This document shows positions 23,310 through 33,388 of a DNA stretch of 64,000 nucleotides, piece after piece (position 1 is the first letter of the stretch; the number at the start of each line of letters is the position of its first letter). The stretch is from positions 3,277,501-3,341,500 of the forward strand of contig NZ_CP032694.1 of assembly GCF_003627755.1 (NCBI RefSeq), in the 5' to 3' direction. Under the pieces are notes generated by a model. It was given only the letters and a program-made list of their open reading frames with translations. It was not told the origin of the DNA and did no database searches. The position numbers and the translations under genes are program-made. Source of the stretch: Rhizobium jaguaris (GTDB lineage: Bacteria; Pseudomonadota; Alphaproteobacteria; Rhizobiales; Rhizobiaceae).

Positions 23310-25679
23310 CTATTGGCTGCTGGAAGCGACACCGCCGAGTGCCTGCCATTCCGCGATTGCCTTATTGAAGGCGTCGGTACCGGTCGGCCCCTTCTCCATG
23401 GTCAGCAATGCGCGACGGCCGTTGCGGTAGACTACGGGAATGTCCATCCAGTTGCGGCTTTTCAAGAGGTCGAGATTGGTCTTGCGCGCGTCCGGAAAAT
23501 CGTTGAGCGCGACCATATAGACGTCGTCCGTGACCTTGGCCGGCACGGCGATCAGGGGGTCGCCACGATCCTGCTCGGTTGCCTTGAGTGCGATGCGTTG
23601 TACGCTATCGATTGCGCCGCCTTCGAAATTCGGCGGAACCTGGAAGGCTAGTTCAACCAAATGACTTGCCGGCAATGATGCGTCGGTATTGCGCGACACC
23701 GTGATCGTCGCCGTCAAACCACGCTCGGGCACGCTGATGAGGCCCTGGACGGAGGGCTCCGGCCGACCGTCCTCGCCCTTGCCTTCCTCCAGCGACCAGG
23801 TGACTGTACCTTCGAAAGCCGTCGGCGACGTCTGACCGAGACGCTCCTCGTATAGGAATACCTTCTGACCATCCGTAACCGCGGTCGTCTGCTGTTGCCC
23901 GGCGGACGGCTGCTGGGCTGCAGGCGGTTGCTGGGCAGGAACAGCGGATGCTTGCTGGTCGCTCGAAGGCGGCGTAGAAGCCGGTGCGGTCGCAGCGGGC
24001 GTCTGCGCGGCATTCGCATTGTTCGCAGGCGCGGCTGCGGCTGCGGTCGGCGCAGCGGCGGCGGCTACATTCTGCTCAGCCACGGACTTGCCTTCGGCCA
24101 CACCGGGCTGCCCACCTGCTGCCGGACCTTCGTCCTCTTCCGTGCCATTCGTCAACAGGCGCTGTGTGAACTTGGTGTTGACCGTATTGGCATCGTTGTC
24201 GAGCGAGGCGACATTGGTGTTGCCGGCTGCAGGCGGTTGCCCGGCGGCATTATTGTTTTGCGCCGGAGCGGTCGTGGCTGGCGCCGAAGCGGCAGGCGCA
24301 TTCGCGGCTGGAGCAGCCGCATTATTGTTCTTGGCCGTCTCGGTGGCGGGAGCGGGCGCCGTGCTGGTCGCAGTCTTCGGCGCCGAACTGATAAGATCGG
24401 CGACCATCTTGTTGAGCGCCTGGCGGTTCGCCCAAGCGGCATAGCCACCGCCAGCGACGACCGCGAGCCCGAGAAGTGTCAGGATAATGCCGGTCACATT
24501 GAAGCGACGGCGCTTCGGCTCCATGCGGAAGCTTTTTCCCTGCAGCTTCGATGCCATAGACCGATCGAGATCCGGCGGAATGGAAGAGCCGCCACTGCGT
24601 CCACCCTCGGCGAGCTTGTCGAAACCGGCAAGCTCCTTGAGCTCGCGCCAGCCGTCACCGCCAGCATCATTCTTCGGAGTCGCTCTGGATGGAGAATGCA
24701 CATCGGCAAAGAGATCGACATCGTCAAAGGCATTATCCGGCATCTGCCGGACGGGCTGCTTTTGTTTGGCTGCTGGTGCCGCTACCGGCTCCAGCTCCTC
24801 GAAAACATCTGCATCCCAGGCAAAGGCCTTGTCGGCTGCCGGCGCCTTCGCCACGGCGGGCGCCTCCACGGGATGCCCGAAGGCAACCGGCGCAAAGGCG
24901 GCAGCCGGCATGACGGCTTCGGCCACCGGCTCCGATACAGCGCGCTTAACAGGCGCATCGACCTCTGCCCAGATCTCTTCGACCTGGCTGATAACATCAT
25001 CACGTCGCGCCTGAGCGGCATGCGTCTGCGGGACAACATGCTCGGGTTCGGCGGCGGCCGGCACGTCCTCCGCGTAATGCTCCGGTTCTTCCCGATGTGG
25101 CTGCTCTTGGACAGGTTCCACATAGGCTTCGGCGTGATGAACAACGGCAGGCACCTGGTCCTGCGGCGCATCGACCCATTGCTCTACCGGCTCATGCTCG
25201 TCTGCGGCCTGATGCTGAGCACGCGCGGGCTCCTCATAGACGGGCTCCTCGTAGGCAGCCTCTTGGTGGGCTGGCTCTTCGTGTGCCGGCTCTTCCTGCA
25301 CAGGCTCGTAAGCGGCGGGCTCTTCGTATGCGTGAGCCTCCGGATGGGCCGGCTCCGGTTCTTCGACATGGGGCTCTACCGCAGCATGATGCTCTTCAGG
25401 AGGCTCATGTTGCGGCTCCTCCTGCACCACAGGCGCTTCCGCAACAGGCTCTTCAGCGAGCGGCAATGCCTCCGCATGCTCGGCTTCCACCTCGACGATC
25501 GCGGCTTCCAGCTTGTCGAGCTGACGGCGCAGCATCTCCTCCGGCGGGCGCGGCTTCATGCTCTCGAGCTGCCGCTGGACGGCACCACGAGCCCGCTCGT
25601 AAACCTTGACCCGCATCTCGGGAGTATTATCGGCCAGGCCGTCCACGGCCCGTCGAATGACTGCTACAAAATCCGCCAT
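23310..25679 (-). CDS. Large Pro/Ala/Glu-rich single-pass membrane protein
   Basis: This 789-residue protein has four parts: a short helical N-terminal region (1-60, VRVKVYERARGAVQRQLESM-like); a long acidic low-complexity region rich in Glu, Pro, Ala and His (about 70-230); one transmembrane helix (about 398-420, TGIILTLLGLAVVAGGGYAAW); and an Ala/Pro/Asn/Gln-rich linker leading to a C-terminal folded domain (about 640-789). The C-terminal domain is probably periplasmic. The type occurs next to purA in rhizobia, but I know no function. The low-complexity regions produce large open frames on the other strand, which are artefacts. Confidence 0.85.
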   Translation of the reverse strand: MADFVAVIRRAVDGLADNTPEMRVKVYERARGAVQRQLESMKPRPPEEMLRRQLDKLEAAIVEVEAEHAEALPLAEEPVAEAPVVQEEPQHEPPEEHHAAVEPHVEEPEPAHPEAHAYEEPAAYEPVQEEPAHEEPAHQEAAYEEPVYEEPARAQHQAADEHEPVEQWVDAPQDQVPAVVHHAEAYVEPVQEQPHREEPEHYAEDVPAAAEPEHVVPQTHAAQARRDDVISQVEEIWAEVDAPVKRAVSEPVAEAVMPAAAFAPVAFGHPVEAPAVAKAPAADKAFAWDADVFEELEPVAAPAAKQKQPVRQMPDNAFDDVDLFADVHSPSRATPKNDAGGDGWRELKELAGFDKLAEGGRSGGSSIPPDLDRSMASKLQGKSFRMEPKRRRFNVTGIILTLLGLAVVAGGGYAAWANRQALNKMVADLISSAPKTATSTAPAPATETAKNNNAAAPAANAPAASAPATTAPAQNNNAAGQPPAAGNTNVASLDNDANTVNTKFTQRLLTNGTEEDEGPAAGGQPGVAEGKSVAEQNVAAAAAPTAAAAAPANNANAAQTPAATAPASTPPSSDQQASAVPAQQPPAAQQPSAGQQQTTAVTDGQKVFLYEERLGQTSPTAFEGTVTWSLEEGKGEDGRPEPSVQGLISVPERGLTATITVSRNTDASLPASHLVELAFQVPPNFEGGAIDSVQRIALKATEQDRGDPLIAVPAKVTDDVYMVALNDFPDARKTNLDLLKSRNWMDIPVVYRNGRRALLTMEKGPTGTDAFNKAIAEWQALGGVASSSQ

Positions 25680-25740
25680 CAGTACTTTCTCATGAGGCCC
25701 GGCACGTGGCCGGACCGGGATTCGTCATTGATCCGCGACA

Positions 25741-27036
25741 TTAGCCCTCAAACGGATCGGTCACAAGTATAGTGTCTTCGCGCTCCGGGCTGGTCGAAAG
25801 CAGCGCGACAGGCGCGCCGATCAGCTCCTCCACCTGCCGGACATATTTGATCGCCTGCGCCGGCAGATCGGCCCATTTGCGGGCACCGACGGTCGATTCC
25901 TTCCAGCCTTCGAGCGTGATGTAGATCGGCTCGACGCGGGCCTGCGCAGCCTGGCTCGCCGGCAGGTAATCGATCTCCTTGCCGTCCAGTTTGTAGCCGA
26001 CGCAGATCTTCAACTCGTCGAGACCGTCGAGCACGTCGAGCTTGGTCAGCGCAATACCGGTAATGCCGGAAGTCTTCACCGTCTGGCGAACCAGCACGGC
26101 ATCGAACCAGCCGCAACGACGCGGACGACCGGTATTAACGCCCACCTCGCGGCCGACCGTCGACAGATGCTTGCCGATCTCATCATGCAATTCGCAGGGG
26201 AACGGCCCTTCGCCGACACGCGTCGTATAGGCCTTGGTGATGCCGAGCACATAGCCGAGCGCTGTCGGTCCGAGGCCGGAGCCGGCGGCCGCCTGCCCCG
26301 CCACGGTGTTCGACGAGGTTACGAACGGATAGGTGCCGTGGTCGTTGTCGAGCAGCGCGCCCTGCGCACCTTCGAAGAGGATGCGGGCGCCAGCCTTGCG
26401 CTGCTCGTCGAGCAACCGCCAGACCTGATCGATGTAGGGAAGAATATGCTCTGCAACAGAGGTAAGCTCGTTATGCAACGCATCGAAGGAAATTTCATCG
26501 AGGCCCATGCCGCGGCGCAGCGCGTTGTGGTGGGTCAGAAGCCGGTCGATCTTGGCCGGCAGCGTTTCCGGTTCGGCGAGATCAATGACACGGATAGCGC
26601 GGCGGCCGACCTTGTCTTCATAGGCGGGGCCGATGCCGCGGCGCGTCGTACCGATCTTCGTGCCGCTGTTGGAGGCGGCATCTTCGCGCAGCGCGTCGAG
26701 GTCACGGTGCAGCGACAGGATCAGCGGTGCGTTTTCGGCAATGCGCAGCACGTCCGGCGTGACTGCGATGCCCTGGGCGCGCAGCTTGTCGACCTCGGCA
26801 ACGAAATGATGGGGATCGACGACGACGCCATTGCCGATGACGCTCAGCTTGCCGCGAACGAGTCCCGAAGGCAGCAGCGCGAGCTTGTAGCTGACACCGT
26901 CGACAACCAGCGTATGACCGGCATTGTGGCCGCCCTGAAAGCGCACAATCACATCGGCGCGTTCCGAAAGCCAGTCGACAATCTTGCCCTTGCCTTCGTC
27001 ACCCCATTGCGAACCGATCACAACTACGTTCGTCAT
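25741..27036 (-). CDS. purA: Adenylosuccinate synthetase
   Basis: The 431-residue enzyme makes adenylosuccinate from IMP, aspartate and GTP, the first committed step of AMP synthesis. The GTP-binding N-terminus ([21 protein letters not shown]) includes the catalytic Asp, and QGGHNAGHT follows. [14 protein letters not shown] and the C-terminal [12 protein letters not shown] are signature segments. The length is normal. The ATG at 27036 starts directly on the conserved [15 protein letters not shown]; an in-frame ATG at 27090 adds a tail without support. Confidence 0.97.
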   Translation of the reverse strand: MTNVVVIGSQWGDEGKGKIVDWLSERADVIVRFQGGHNAGHTLVVDGVSYKLALLPSGLVRGKLSVIGNGVVVDPHHFVAEVDKLRAQGIAVTPDVLRIAENAPLILSLHRDLDALREDAASNSGTKIGTTRRGIGPAYEDKVGRRAIRVIDLAEPETLPAKIDRLLTHHNALRRGMGLDEISFDALHNELTSVAEHILPYIDQVWRLLDEQRKAGARILFEGAQGALLDNDHGTYPFVTSSNTVAGQAAAGSGLGPTALGYVLGITKAYTTRVGEGPFPCELHDEIGKHLSTVGREVGVNTGRPRRCGWFDAVLVRQTVKTSGITGIALTKLDVLDGLDELKICVGYKLDGKEIDYLPASQAAQARVEPIYITLEGWKESTVGARKWADLPAQAIKYVRQVEELIGAPVALLSTSPEREDTILVTDPFEG

Positions 27037-27351
27037 TTCTCCATTCCCGCTTCCTGCGCACAAAGGCGCGCCTTGCTCAAACCCGCGCATCTATAAAGCT
27101 TTGTTTTTGGGAAAGCGACCCTGTTGTCTCAGCAGATTCGGCTTTTTAGATGACGAATTAGCGCCTCCAACAGGATTTTTCCCGTCAGTGCGCCGATAGA
27201 GGCAATGTCACGATCACAGCGTGATCATTGCCGTTTCCCAAGGAAACGCGGGGTGATTCTAGGAAATGTCCGGCTCCTAGGCAACGATATGGAAATTCAT
27301 GGCCGGCCGAGGCAATGGAACGACGTCTGTGCGGTCGAGCCGAAGAGCGGA
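27037..27351. other. Intergenic region upstream of purA with two adjacent hairpins
   Basis: This 315-bp stretch has no gene that I can support. GATCAC-AGC-GTGATC with outer arms GGCAAT/ATTGCC forms a hairpin at 27201-27232, and GTTTCC-CAA-GGAAAC follows at 27234-27248. Neither has a T run. They could be regulatory for purA or lie at the end of the GNAT transcript. Confidence 0.4.
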
Positions 27352-28206
27352 CTAGCCGAGTTCGAGCGTGGTGACGGCAAAGATGCGTCCGAGCGGCATT
27401 TCGGGTGCTTCGCCACGATACATTCGTGCCGTTTCGAACACTGGCGACAGCCCGAAAGTTTCGGCAAGCCCGATCGCGGCAGCGTTGTCAGCAGGCACGT
27501 CCAGATATACGGGCCGGCCCTTGGCCTCCGGCACCAACTTGGCCAACAGGGCCGATGCCACATCGGCCCTGTTGGCAAACAGCGGACCGACCTTATAACC
27601 CTCGAAACAGCGCCGGATCGTGCCGTAGCCGCGGATCTTGCGGCCGCTGCCGACAAGGAAGGATTTTCGTTTTTCCGGCGCGTTGCACCAGGCCGTGAGG
27701 AAGGAATAACGCAGCCCGGGAAAAATGCCGGCGTCGTATCGCAGCAAACCTTCAAGCTTGTCCTGCGTGACCGGACCGACATCTATCCCGGCTCCGCCGA
27801 TGTCAGGCATTTCCGGGATGCCGCCATAGCGCACGGTGCGATAGGCCGTTTCAAAGCCGCTGCGGCGGTAGTTTTCCCGTTGTGCCACGACGCCGTCGAG
27901 ACCGATGGTGCGATTGCCCGCGAAGGCAATTCCCTTGTTCCACAGCGCCTTGCCGTAACCCTGGCCGCGAAATTCGGGATGGACGATATAGAGGCCGAGA
28001 AAGGCAAAGCTTTCGCCGTAGCGCACGACGGAAATGCAGCCGACGGGCACCTCACCGATCGCGCCTATAAAGAAGCCGGAAGGATCCGCCTCCCAAAACG
28101 CCAGGGCATCATCGACACCGGGATTCCATCCCTCTTGCCGCGCCCATTCGAGGGCGAGCTCCAATTCCCCAGCCCGCATTGTACGCACGGCGAAAGTCGA
28201 CTTCAT
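27352..28206 (-). CDS. GNAT-family N-acetyltransferase
   Basis: This 284-residue protein begins MKSTFAVRTMRAGELELALEWARQEGWNPG and has the acetyl-CoA-binding segment LYIVHPEFRGQGYGKALW near residue 80. The C-terminal half (ADNAAAIGLAETFGLSPVFETARMYRG) resembles the YitH/acetyltransferase C-terminal domain found in two-domain GNAT proteins. The substrate is unknown. The ATG at 28206 is where the conserved N-terminus begins; an upstream ATG at 28293 would add non-conserved residues. Confidence 0.87.
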   Translation of the reverse strand: MKSTFAVRTMRAGELELALEWARQEGWNPGVDDALAFWEADPSGFFIGAIGEVPVGCISVVRYGESFAFLGLYIVHPEFRGQGYGKALWNKGIAFAGNRTIGLDGVVAQRENYRRSGFETAYRTVRYGGIPEMPDIGGAGIDVGPVTQDKLEGLLRYDAGIFPGLRYSFLTAWCNAPEKRKSFLVGSGRKIRGYGTIRRCFEGYKVGPLFANRADVASALLAKLVPEAKGRPVYLDVPADNAAAIGLAETFGLSPVFETARMYRGEAPEMPLGRIFAVTTLELG

Positions 28207-28540
28207 GCAACAGCCCTGAATCGCCCGTTCTACACCATTTCCCACCGGAACGATTGTCCCCGATTCATCATGGTGCAACGCGATAGCAATCACAAGCGAT
28301 ATGCCGCAGTATGCCTAACGGGCTAAATCGCTGCTGGCGCTGGGCGCGTAAGCGGCCGGGTCGACCATTTGCGGCCGGCTTCGAGCGCGGGTTGTTTATG
28401 ACACTTCTGTCTCAACCTTATGGATAAGCACCATCGCGTATATGCGCCATCGGCGATCCTGTGTATAAGCGCAGACGACTGCCAAAGACGGGATCGCGTT
28501 CCAATGCTGAGCCCGGCGCTAGCAAAAGGATTGAAGTTTC
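28207..28540. promoter_or_regulatory. Divergent GNAT/ugd promoter region
   Basis: This 334-bp intergenic stretch contains no recognisable gene or strong hairpin. It must hold the leftward promoter of the GNAT gene and the rightward promoter of ugd. AGGATTGAAG lies just before the ugd ATG as a ribosome-binding site. Confidence 0.45.
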
Positions 28541-29863
28541 ATGCACATCACGATGATCGGCTCTGGTTATGTGGGTCTTGTGTCTGGCGTCTGCTTTGCC
28601 GATTTCGGCCATGACGTGATTTGTGTCGACAAGGACGCCGGCAAGATCGAGGCGTTGCGCAAGGGTGAAATCCCGATCTTCGAGCCGGGGCTCGAGCAGC
28701 TCGTGGCCGACAATGTCCGCGCCGGCCGGCTGTCCTTTTCGACCGATGTCGAAACCAGCGTTGCCGCCAGCGACGTCGTCTTCATCGCCGTCGGCACGCC
28801 GTCGCGCCGCGGCGACGGCCACGCTGATCTCTCCTATGTCTATGCCGCCGCTCGCGAGATCGCTGAACACGTCAAGGGCTTCACCGTCATCGTCACCAAA
28901 TCGACCGTGCCGGTCGGCACCGGCGATGAAGTCGAACGCATCATTCGCGAAACCAATCCGGATGCCGACGTTGCCGTCGTCTCCAATCCGGAATTCCTAC
29001 GCGAAGGTGCAGCCATCGAGGACTTCAAACGACCGGACCGCATCGTCATCGGCCTCAACGACGACCGCGCCCGCGGCGTCATGACGGAGGTTTACCGGCC
29101 ACTCTATCTCAACCAGGCGCCGCTGCTCTTTACCGCCCGCCGCACCTCGGAGTTGATCAAATACGCCGCCAATGCCTTCCTTGCGATGAAGATCACCTTC
29201 ATCAACGAGATGGCCGACCTCTGCGAGAAGGTCGGCGCCAATGTGCAGGAAGTGTCGCGCGGCATCGGCCTCGACGGCCGCATCGGCTCGAAATTCCTGC
29301 ATGCCGGGCCGGGCTATGGCGGCTCCTGCTTCCCCAAGGACACGCTGGCGCTTGCCAAGACCGCGCAGGACTACGACAGCCCCGTACGCCTGATCGAGAC
29401 GACGATCTCGATCAACGACAACCGCAAGCGCGCCATGGGCCGCAAGGTGATCGCTGCCATGGGGGGCGATATCAGGGGCAAGACCGTTGCCGTGCTCGGC
29501 CTGACCTTCAAGCCGAATACCGATGACATGCGCGACAGCCCGGCAATCTCGATCATCCAGGCGCTGCAGGATGCCGGCGCCTCGGTGACCGGCTACGATC
29601 CGGAAGGCATGGACAATGCCCGCCAGCTGATCGACAACATCGCCTACGCCGACGACGCCTATGGTGCCGCGCGCGGCGCCGATGCGCTCGTCATCATTAC
29701 GGAATGGAACCAGTTCCGCGCGCTCGACTTCGGCCGGCTGAAATCCATCATGAAGGCGCCCGTCCTCGTCGACCTCAGAAACATCTATCGCCATGACGAG
29801 GTCACAAAGCACGGGTTTGCCTATACTAGCGTCGGCAGACCCATGGGCGGGGCCGAACTGTAA
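28541..29863 (+). CDS. ugd: UDP-glucose 6-dehydrogenase
   Basis: The 440-residue enzyme oxidises UDP-glucose to UDP-glucuronate, a precursor of acidic exopolysaccharide and lipopolysaccharide sugars. It has the NAD-binding N-terminus [23 protein letters not shown], the catalytic Cys in [14 protein letters not shown] (near residue 263), and the C-terminal UDP-binding [19 protein letters not shown]. In rhizobia this gene is also called rkpK. It lies 14 bp before a UDP-glucuronate 4-epimerase gene, so the pair would make UDP-galacturonate. Confidence 0.96.
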   Translation: MHITMIGSGYVGLVSGVCFADFGHDVICVDKDAGKIEALRKGEIPIFEPGLEQLVADNVRAGRLSFSTDVETSVAASDVVFIAVGTPSRRGDGHADLSYVYAAAREIAEHVKGFTVIVTKSTVPVGTGDEVERIIRETNPDADVAVVSNPEFLREGAAIEDFKRPDRIVIGLNDDRARGVMTEVYRPLYLNQAPLLFTARRTSELIKYAANAFLAMKITFINEMADLCEKVGANVQEVSRGIGLDGRIGSKFLHAGPGYGGSCFPKDTLALAKTAQDYDSPVRLIETTISINDNRKRAMGRKVIAAMGGDIRGKTVAVLGLTFKPNTDDMRDSPAISIIQALQDAGASVTGYDPEGMDNARQLIDNIAYADDAYGAARGADALVIITEWNQFRALDFGRLKSIMKAPVLVDLRNIYRHDEVTKHGFAYTSVGRPMGGAEL

Positions 29864-29877
29864 GCAAAGGCCGACAA

Positions 29878-30883
29878 ATGCGTTATCTTATCACCGGAAC
29901 CGCCGGGTTCATCGGGTTCCATCTCGCCAAGCGCCTGCTCGACGATGGGCATTTCGTCGTTGGCTTCGACGGCATGACGCCTTACTACGACGTCAGGCTC
30001 AAGGAAAAGCGCACCGCCATCCTTGCCCGCTCCAACGGTTTTAAGGCTGTCACCGGCATGCTGGAAGACAAGGCGGCGCTGGATCACGCCGCTGAGCTTG
30101 CAGAACCCGACGTCATCGTCCACCTCGCCGCGCAAGCCGGGGTGCGCTACAGCCTGGAAAATCCGCGATCCTATGTGGATTCCAACGTCACCGGCTCATT
30201 CAATGTATTGGAGCTGGCAAAAAGCCTGCAGCCGAAGCACCTGCTGCTGGCCTCCACCTCCTCGGTCTACGGCGCCAACGAGAAGATCCCCTTCGCCGAA
30301 AGCGACAAAGCCGACGAGCAGATGACAATCTATGCGGCGACGAAAAAGAGCATGGAGTTGATGGCGCACAGCTATGCGCATCTCTTTCGTATCCCGACCA
30401 CCGCCTTCCGCTTCTTCACCGTCTACGGTCCGTGGGGCCGTCCCGACATGGCGCTGTTCAAATTTGTCGACGCCATCAGGAACGACCGGCCGATCGAAAT
30501 CTACGGTGAAGGCAAGATGAGCCGCGATTTCACCTATATCGACGATCTCATCGAGGGCATCGTCCGGCTGATCGGTGTCGTGCCGTCGGAAGACAACCGC
30601 GTCGTTTCGGATACAGTCACCGACACCTTGTCGAAACACGCGCCGTTCCGCATCGTCAACATCGGCGGCGGCCAGCCAGTCGGGCTGATGAGCTTTGTCG
30701 AGACCATCGAAGCAATGCTCGGCAAAAAAAGCGATCCGGCACATGCTGCCGATGCAGCCCGGCGATGTGCACAATACCTATGCCGTGCCGGACCTGCTGG
30801 TGGCTTTGACCGGCTTCAAGCCGCAGATCGAAGTCGAAGAAGGTGTGCGCCGTTTCGTAGAGTGGTATCAGGAAAACTATTGA
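29878..30883 (+). CDS. lpsL: UDP-glucuronate 4-epimerase-like gene, frameshifted near the 3' end
   Basis: The protein begins [21 protein letters not shown] and has a nucleotide-sugar epimerase core with ASTSSVYG and the YAATKK catalytic pair. It would turn UDP-glucuronate into UDP-galacturonate, used in rhizobial LPS. After Gly282 the DNA has seven A's (30724-30730). Reading on in frame gives an unrelated Arg-rich tail to 30960. Removing one A gives [25 protein letters not shown] and a normal end [14 protein letters not shown] at 30883, in total 334 residues, the family's usual length. This is a mutation, a sequencing error, or a slippage site. Confidence 0.85.
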
Positions 30884-30931
30884 GCCGATGCCGCCGTAGG
30901 CGGCCTGTTGCTGGAAGCGGATTGAGCAGCA

Positions 30932-31390
30932 TCAGATTGGCACTTGCCACGACTGCTTGATCTTCTGCATCGGAATTTCGGTCTTGATGTTTCTGACTCC
31001 TTTGATGCGGCCAAGGTGCTCCATCTGAAACCGTCTGTATCCGTCCAGATCCGGTGCTACGACCCTGAGTAGGAAATCGCAGTCGCCCGCCATGAGGTGG
31101 CACTCGACCACCTGTGGAAGCTTTTCAGCCGCCTCATAGAAAGCTGTCGTCGTCTCTTCGTCCTGGCTGGAAAGCCATATTCGGACAAAAACAGTGAAGC
31201 CCATATCGAGCTTTGCGGGGTCGAGGATGGCGACATATTGCTTGATGATACCTGCCTCTTCCAGCAACTTGACCCGCCTCAGACATGGAGACGGAGACAG
31301 TCCCACCTTTGCGGCCAGCTCAGTATTCTGGATTTTCCCATCCTGTTGCAGGACGCGGAGTATCGCGCGATCTAAGGAATCAAGTTTCAT
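30932..31390 (-). CDS. Lrp/AsnC-family transcriptional regulator
   Basis: This 152-residue protein has the Lrp layout: N-terminal HTH ([47 protein letters not shown]) and C-terminal RAM ligand domain ([22 protein letters not shown]). It is divergent from azlCD, branched-chain amino acid export genes commonly controlled by such regulators. The ATG at 31390 is where the conserved [11 protein letters not shown] begins. A perfect 6-5-6 palindrome lies 31 bp upstream. Confidence 0.93.
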   Translation of the reverse strand: MKLDSLDRAILRVLQQDGKIQNTELAAKVGLSPSPCLRRVKLLEEAGIIKQYVAILDPAKLDMGFTVFVRIWLSSQDEETTTAFYEAAEKLPQVVECHLMAGDCDFLLRVVAPDLDGYRRFQMEHLGRIKGVRNIKTEIPMQKIKQSWQVPI

Positions 31391-31420
31391 TGGAGTTTTC
31401 CGCCAGGAAGTATGTGATCG

Positions 31421-31437
31421 TTGGCATATTCTGCCAA
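31421..31437. promoter_or_regulatory. Palindrome between the Lrp-family gene and azlC
   Basis: TTGGCA-TATTC-TGCCAA is a perfect inverted repeat in the 160-bp divergent region. It is a likely Lrp-family binding site controlling both directions. Confidence 0.5.
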
Positions 31438-31550
31438 TTTTTGAAGATTTCGGCCGCAAAACGCAACCAAAATCGCGAATGACTGGGCTACTCTCTCGCT
31501 CGTATGTCGCTCAAGGTGTCGGCAATTCGAGATGAGAAGGGTTTGCAAAG

Positions 31551-32276
31551 GTGGCGGACTGCGTTTCAGGTGATGTCAGCGTCCGATCGCAGGGACGTTC
31601 AGAGGGGTGGCGAGGTCTCAGGGATTCGATACCGGTGATGTTGGGCTTCGTGCCTTTTGCACTGGTACTTGGAGCACGCGCGGCTGCTAAAGGGTTCAGT
31701 CTTGGAGAAGTGCCTTTGATAACGGGATTGAACTTCGGCGGCGGCTCGGAGTTCGCGGCTGTCGAACTTTGGACGTCTCCCCCGCACATTCTCCTCATTG
31801 TCGCCATCACGTTTCTGGTCAACAGCCGCCACCTCCTGATGGGTGCGGCACTCGCTCCCTTCATCCGACACCTGTCGAAGAAAAAGGCTTTCATGGCACT
31901 GTTCTTCATGTGCGACGAAAGCTGGGCAATGGGTCTCGCCGACGCGAAAAAGTCGAGCACGACCTTGAGCCTCGGCTATTTCTTCGGCGTCGCCCTCGGC
32001 CTCTATTTCAGCTGGGTTATCTTCACGACAATAGGAGCTTTCGTGGGGCCAATTCTTGGCGATGTCACACGATATGGCTTTGACATGGCATTCCCCGCCG
32101 TATTTTTCGTGATGCTCGCCGGAATGTGGAAAGGTGCGAAAGCGGCACTTCCCTGGCTGGTCAGCCTGCTCGTCGCCGCAACCACATACCTGGTGTTTCC
32201 CGGGGCTTGGTATGTTCCCGCCGGGGCTCTTTCCGGTGTATTCTCTGCATTCCTGTTGGCGCGGACTGATGTCTGA
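31551..32276 (+). CDS. azlC: AzlC-family branched-chain amino acid exporter subunit
   Basis: The 241-residue integral membrane protein has the AzlC features: GFVPFALVLGARAAAKGFSLGE, FGGGSEFAAVELW, and ITFLVNSRHLLMGAALAPFIRHLSKKKA, followed by several further transmembrane helices. With AzlD it exports branched-chain amino acids or their analogues. The start used is the GTG at 31551 preceded by GAGAAGG; a later start is possible. It overlaps azlD by 8 bp. Confidence 0.92.
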   Translation: MADCVSGDVSVRSQGRSEGWRGLRDSIPVMLGFVPFALVLGARAAAKGFSLGEVPLITGLNFGGGSEFAAVELWTSPPHILLIVAITFLVNSRHLLMGAALAPFIRHLSKKKAFMALFFMCDESWAMGLADAKKSSTTLSLGYFFGVALGLYFSWVIFTTIGAFVGPILGDVTRYGFDMAFPAVFFVMLAGMWKGAKAALPWLVSLLVAATTYLVFPGAWYVPAGALSGVFSAFLLARTDV

Positions 32277-32568
32277 TCCTTCATTTGTTATTACCATCAT
32301 CTGCATGGCAGCGGTTACCTATCTGACGCGTATCGGAGGATATGTCTTCTTGCGCAACCGCACGCTAAGTCCTCGTTTGCGGACCGTAATGGAGAATGCC
32401 CCCGGTTGCGTGCTGATCACGGTCATCGCGCCGGACTTCGTCACTGGACGCCCAGCCGATCTCATCACCCTTGCGCTCACGATGTTGGCGGCTACCCGAC
32501 TACCAGTGCTTCCCACAGTGCTGATCGCAATCGCTTCGGCTGGTATTCTTCGCCACACGCTGGCGTGA
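32269..32568 (+). CDS. azlD: AzlD-family branched-chain amino acid exporter subunit
   Basis: This 99-residue membrane protein begins MSDPSFVITIICMAAVTYLTRIGGYVFLRNRTLSPRLR, the typical AzlD opening, and has about four transmembrane helices. The ATG at 32269 overlaps the azlC stop by 8 bp, which implies coupled translation. It is the small partner of AzlC. An open frame to 32134 lies inside azlC and is rejected. Confidence 0.93.
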   Translation: MSDPSFVITIICMAAVTYLTRIGGYVFLRNRTLSPRLRTVMENAPGCVLITVIAPDFVTGRPADLITLALTMLAATRLPVLPTVLIAIASAGILRHTLA

Positions 32569-32596
32569 GTTCCCATTCTTTAGGTAGGCTGGAAAA

Positions 32597-33388
32597 ATGG
32601 CAGAGATCGTGGAGGCAGAGCACTGGATTGAGAGCCCGGGCGGACGCCTCTATGCCAAATCATGGGCGCCATGCGATCTGAATTCCAAGTCGCCGATAAT
32701 CCTGTTTCACGATTCTCTCGGATGCGTTGCGCTCTGGAAGGATTTCCCGCAGCTGCTGGCAGGTTCTCTCGGGCGACGTGTGATCGCCTATGACCGATTG
32801 GGCTTTGGTCGCTCCGATGCTCGTACGGACATTTTGGAGCGAGACTTCATCGCCTTGGAAGCCGAACGCTTCGTACCCCTCCTCTGCGAGCAATTGGCGG
32901 TTCCGGAATTTGTCGCCTGTGGGCACAGCGTGGGCGGCGGCATGGCGGTGGAAACGGGAGCCAAGTTTGCCGGGTGCAAAGCCGTGATTACCATCGCCGC
33001 CCAGGTTTTCGTGGAAGATAAGACGCTGCAGGGTATCAGGATCGCTCGGCAGGAATTTGCGTCGGTCGATAATGTTGCCCGGCTTGCCAAATATCACGGC
33101 GACAAAGCTGATTGGGTGCTGCGCGCGTGGATCGAAACCTGGCTTGCTCCGGAATTCGCGGCATGGAATCTCGATGCAGCACTTGGGCGACTGCGGTGTC
33201 CGGTGATCGCCATTCACGGCGACCGTGATGAATATGGTTCACTTGCCCATCCACGTCGGATCGCGGCAGGCCGCGGATCATTCCATATTTTTCCGGACGC
33301 TGGACATTCGCCACATCGCGAACGTCCTGCCCTAGTCATGGGGGTAATTAAAGACTTCCTGGCCTATTCGGCCGATCCCGCCGGATGA
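32597..33388 (+). CDS. Alpha/beta-fold hydrolase
   Basis: The 263-residue protein has the alpha/beta hydrolase features: [15 protein letters not shown] (oxyanion region), [13 protein letters not shown], the nucleophile elbow GHSVGGGMA (Ser in the middle), the acid in [10 protein letters not shown], and the catalytic His in DAGHSPHRE. Esterase, lactonase or dehalogenase-type activity cannot be separated by sequence reading. It follows azlD by 28 bp and so may be cotranscribed. Its last 25 bp overlap the convergent flavin reductase gene. Confidence 0.9.
   Translation: MAEIVEAEHWIESPGGRLYAKSWAPCDLNSKSPIILFHDSLGCVALWKDFPQLLAGSLGRRVIAYDRLGFGRSDARTDILERDFIALEAERFVPLLCEQLAVPEFVACGHSVGGGMAVETGAKFAGCKAVITIAAQVFVEDKTLQGIRIARQEFASVDNVARLAKYHGDKADWVLRAWIETWLAPEFAAWNLDAALGRLRCPVIAIHGDRDEYGSLAHPRRIAAGRGSFHIFPDAGHSPHRERPALVMGVIKDFLAYSADPAG

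Noticed and set aside
23895..25772. A 625-codon open frame on the plus strand, rich in Arg, Leu and Gly
   Set aside because: It is the reverse reading of the low-complexity Pro/Ala/Glu regions of the membrane protein at 23310-25679.
30883..30960. The last 25 codons of the longer epimerase frame as a real C-terminus
   Set aside because: The Arg-rich tail does not resemble the family, while the other frame ends with the expected [14 protein letters not shown] at 30883.
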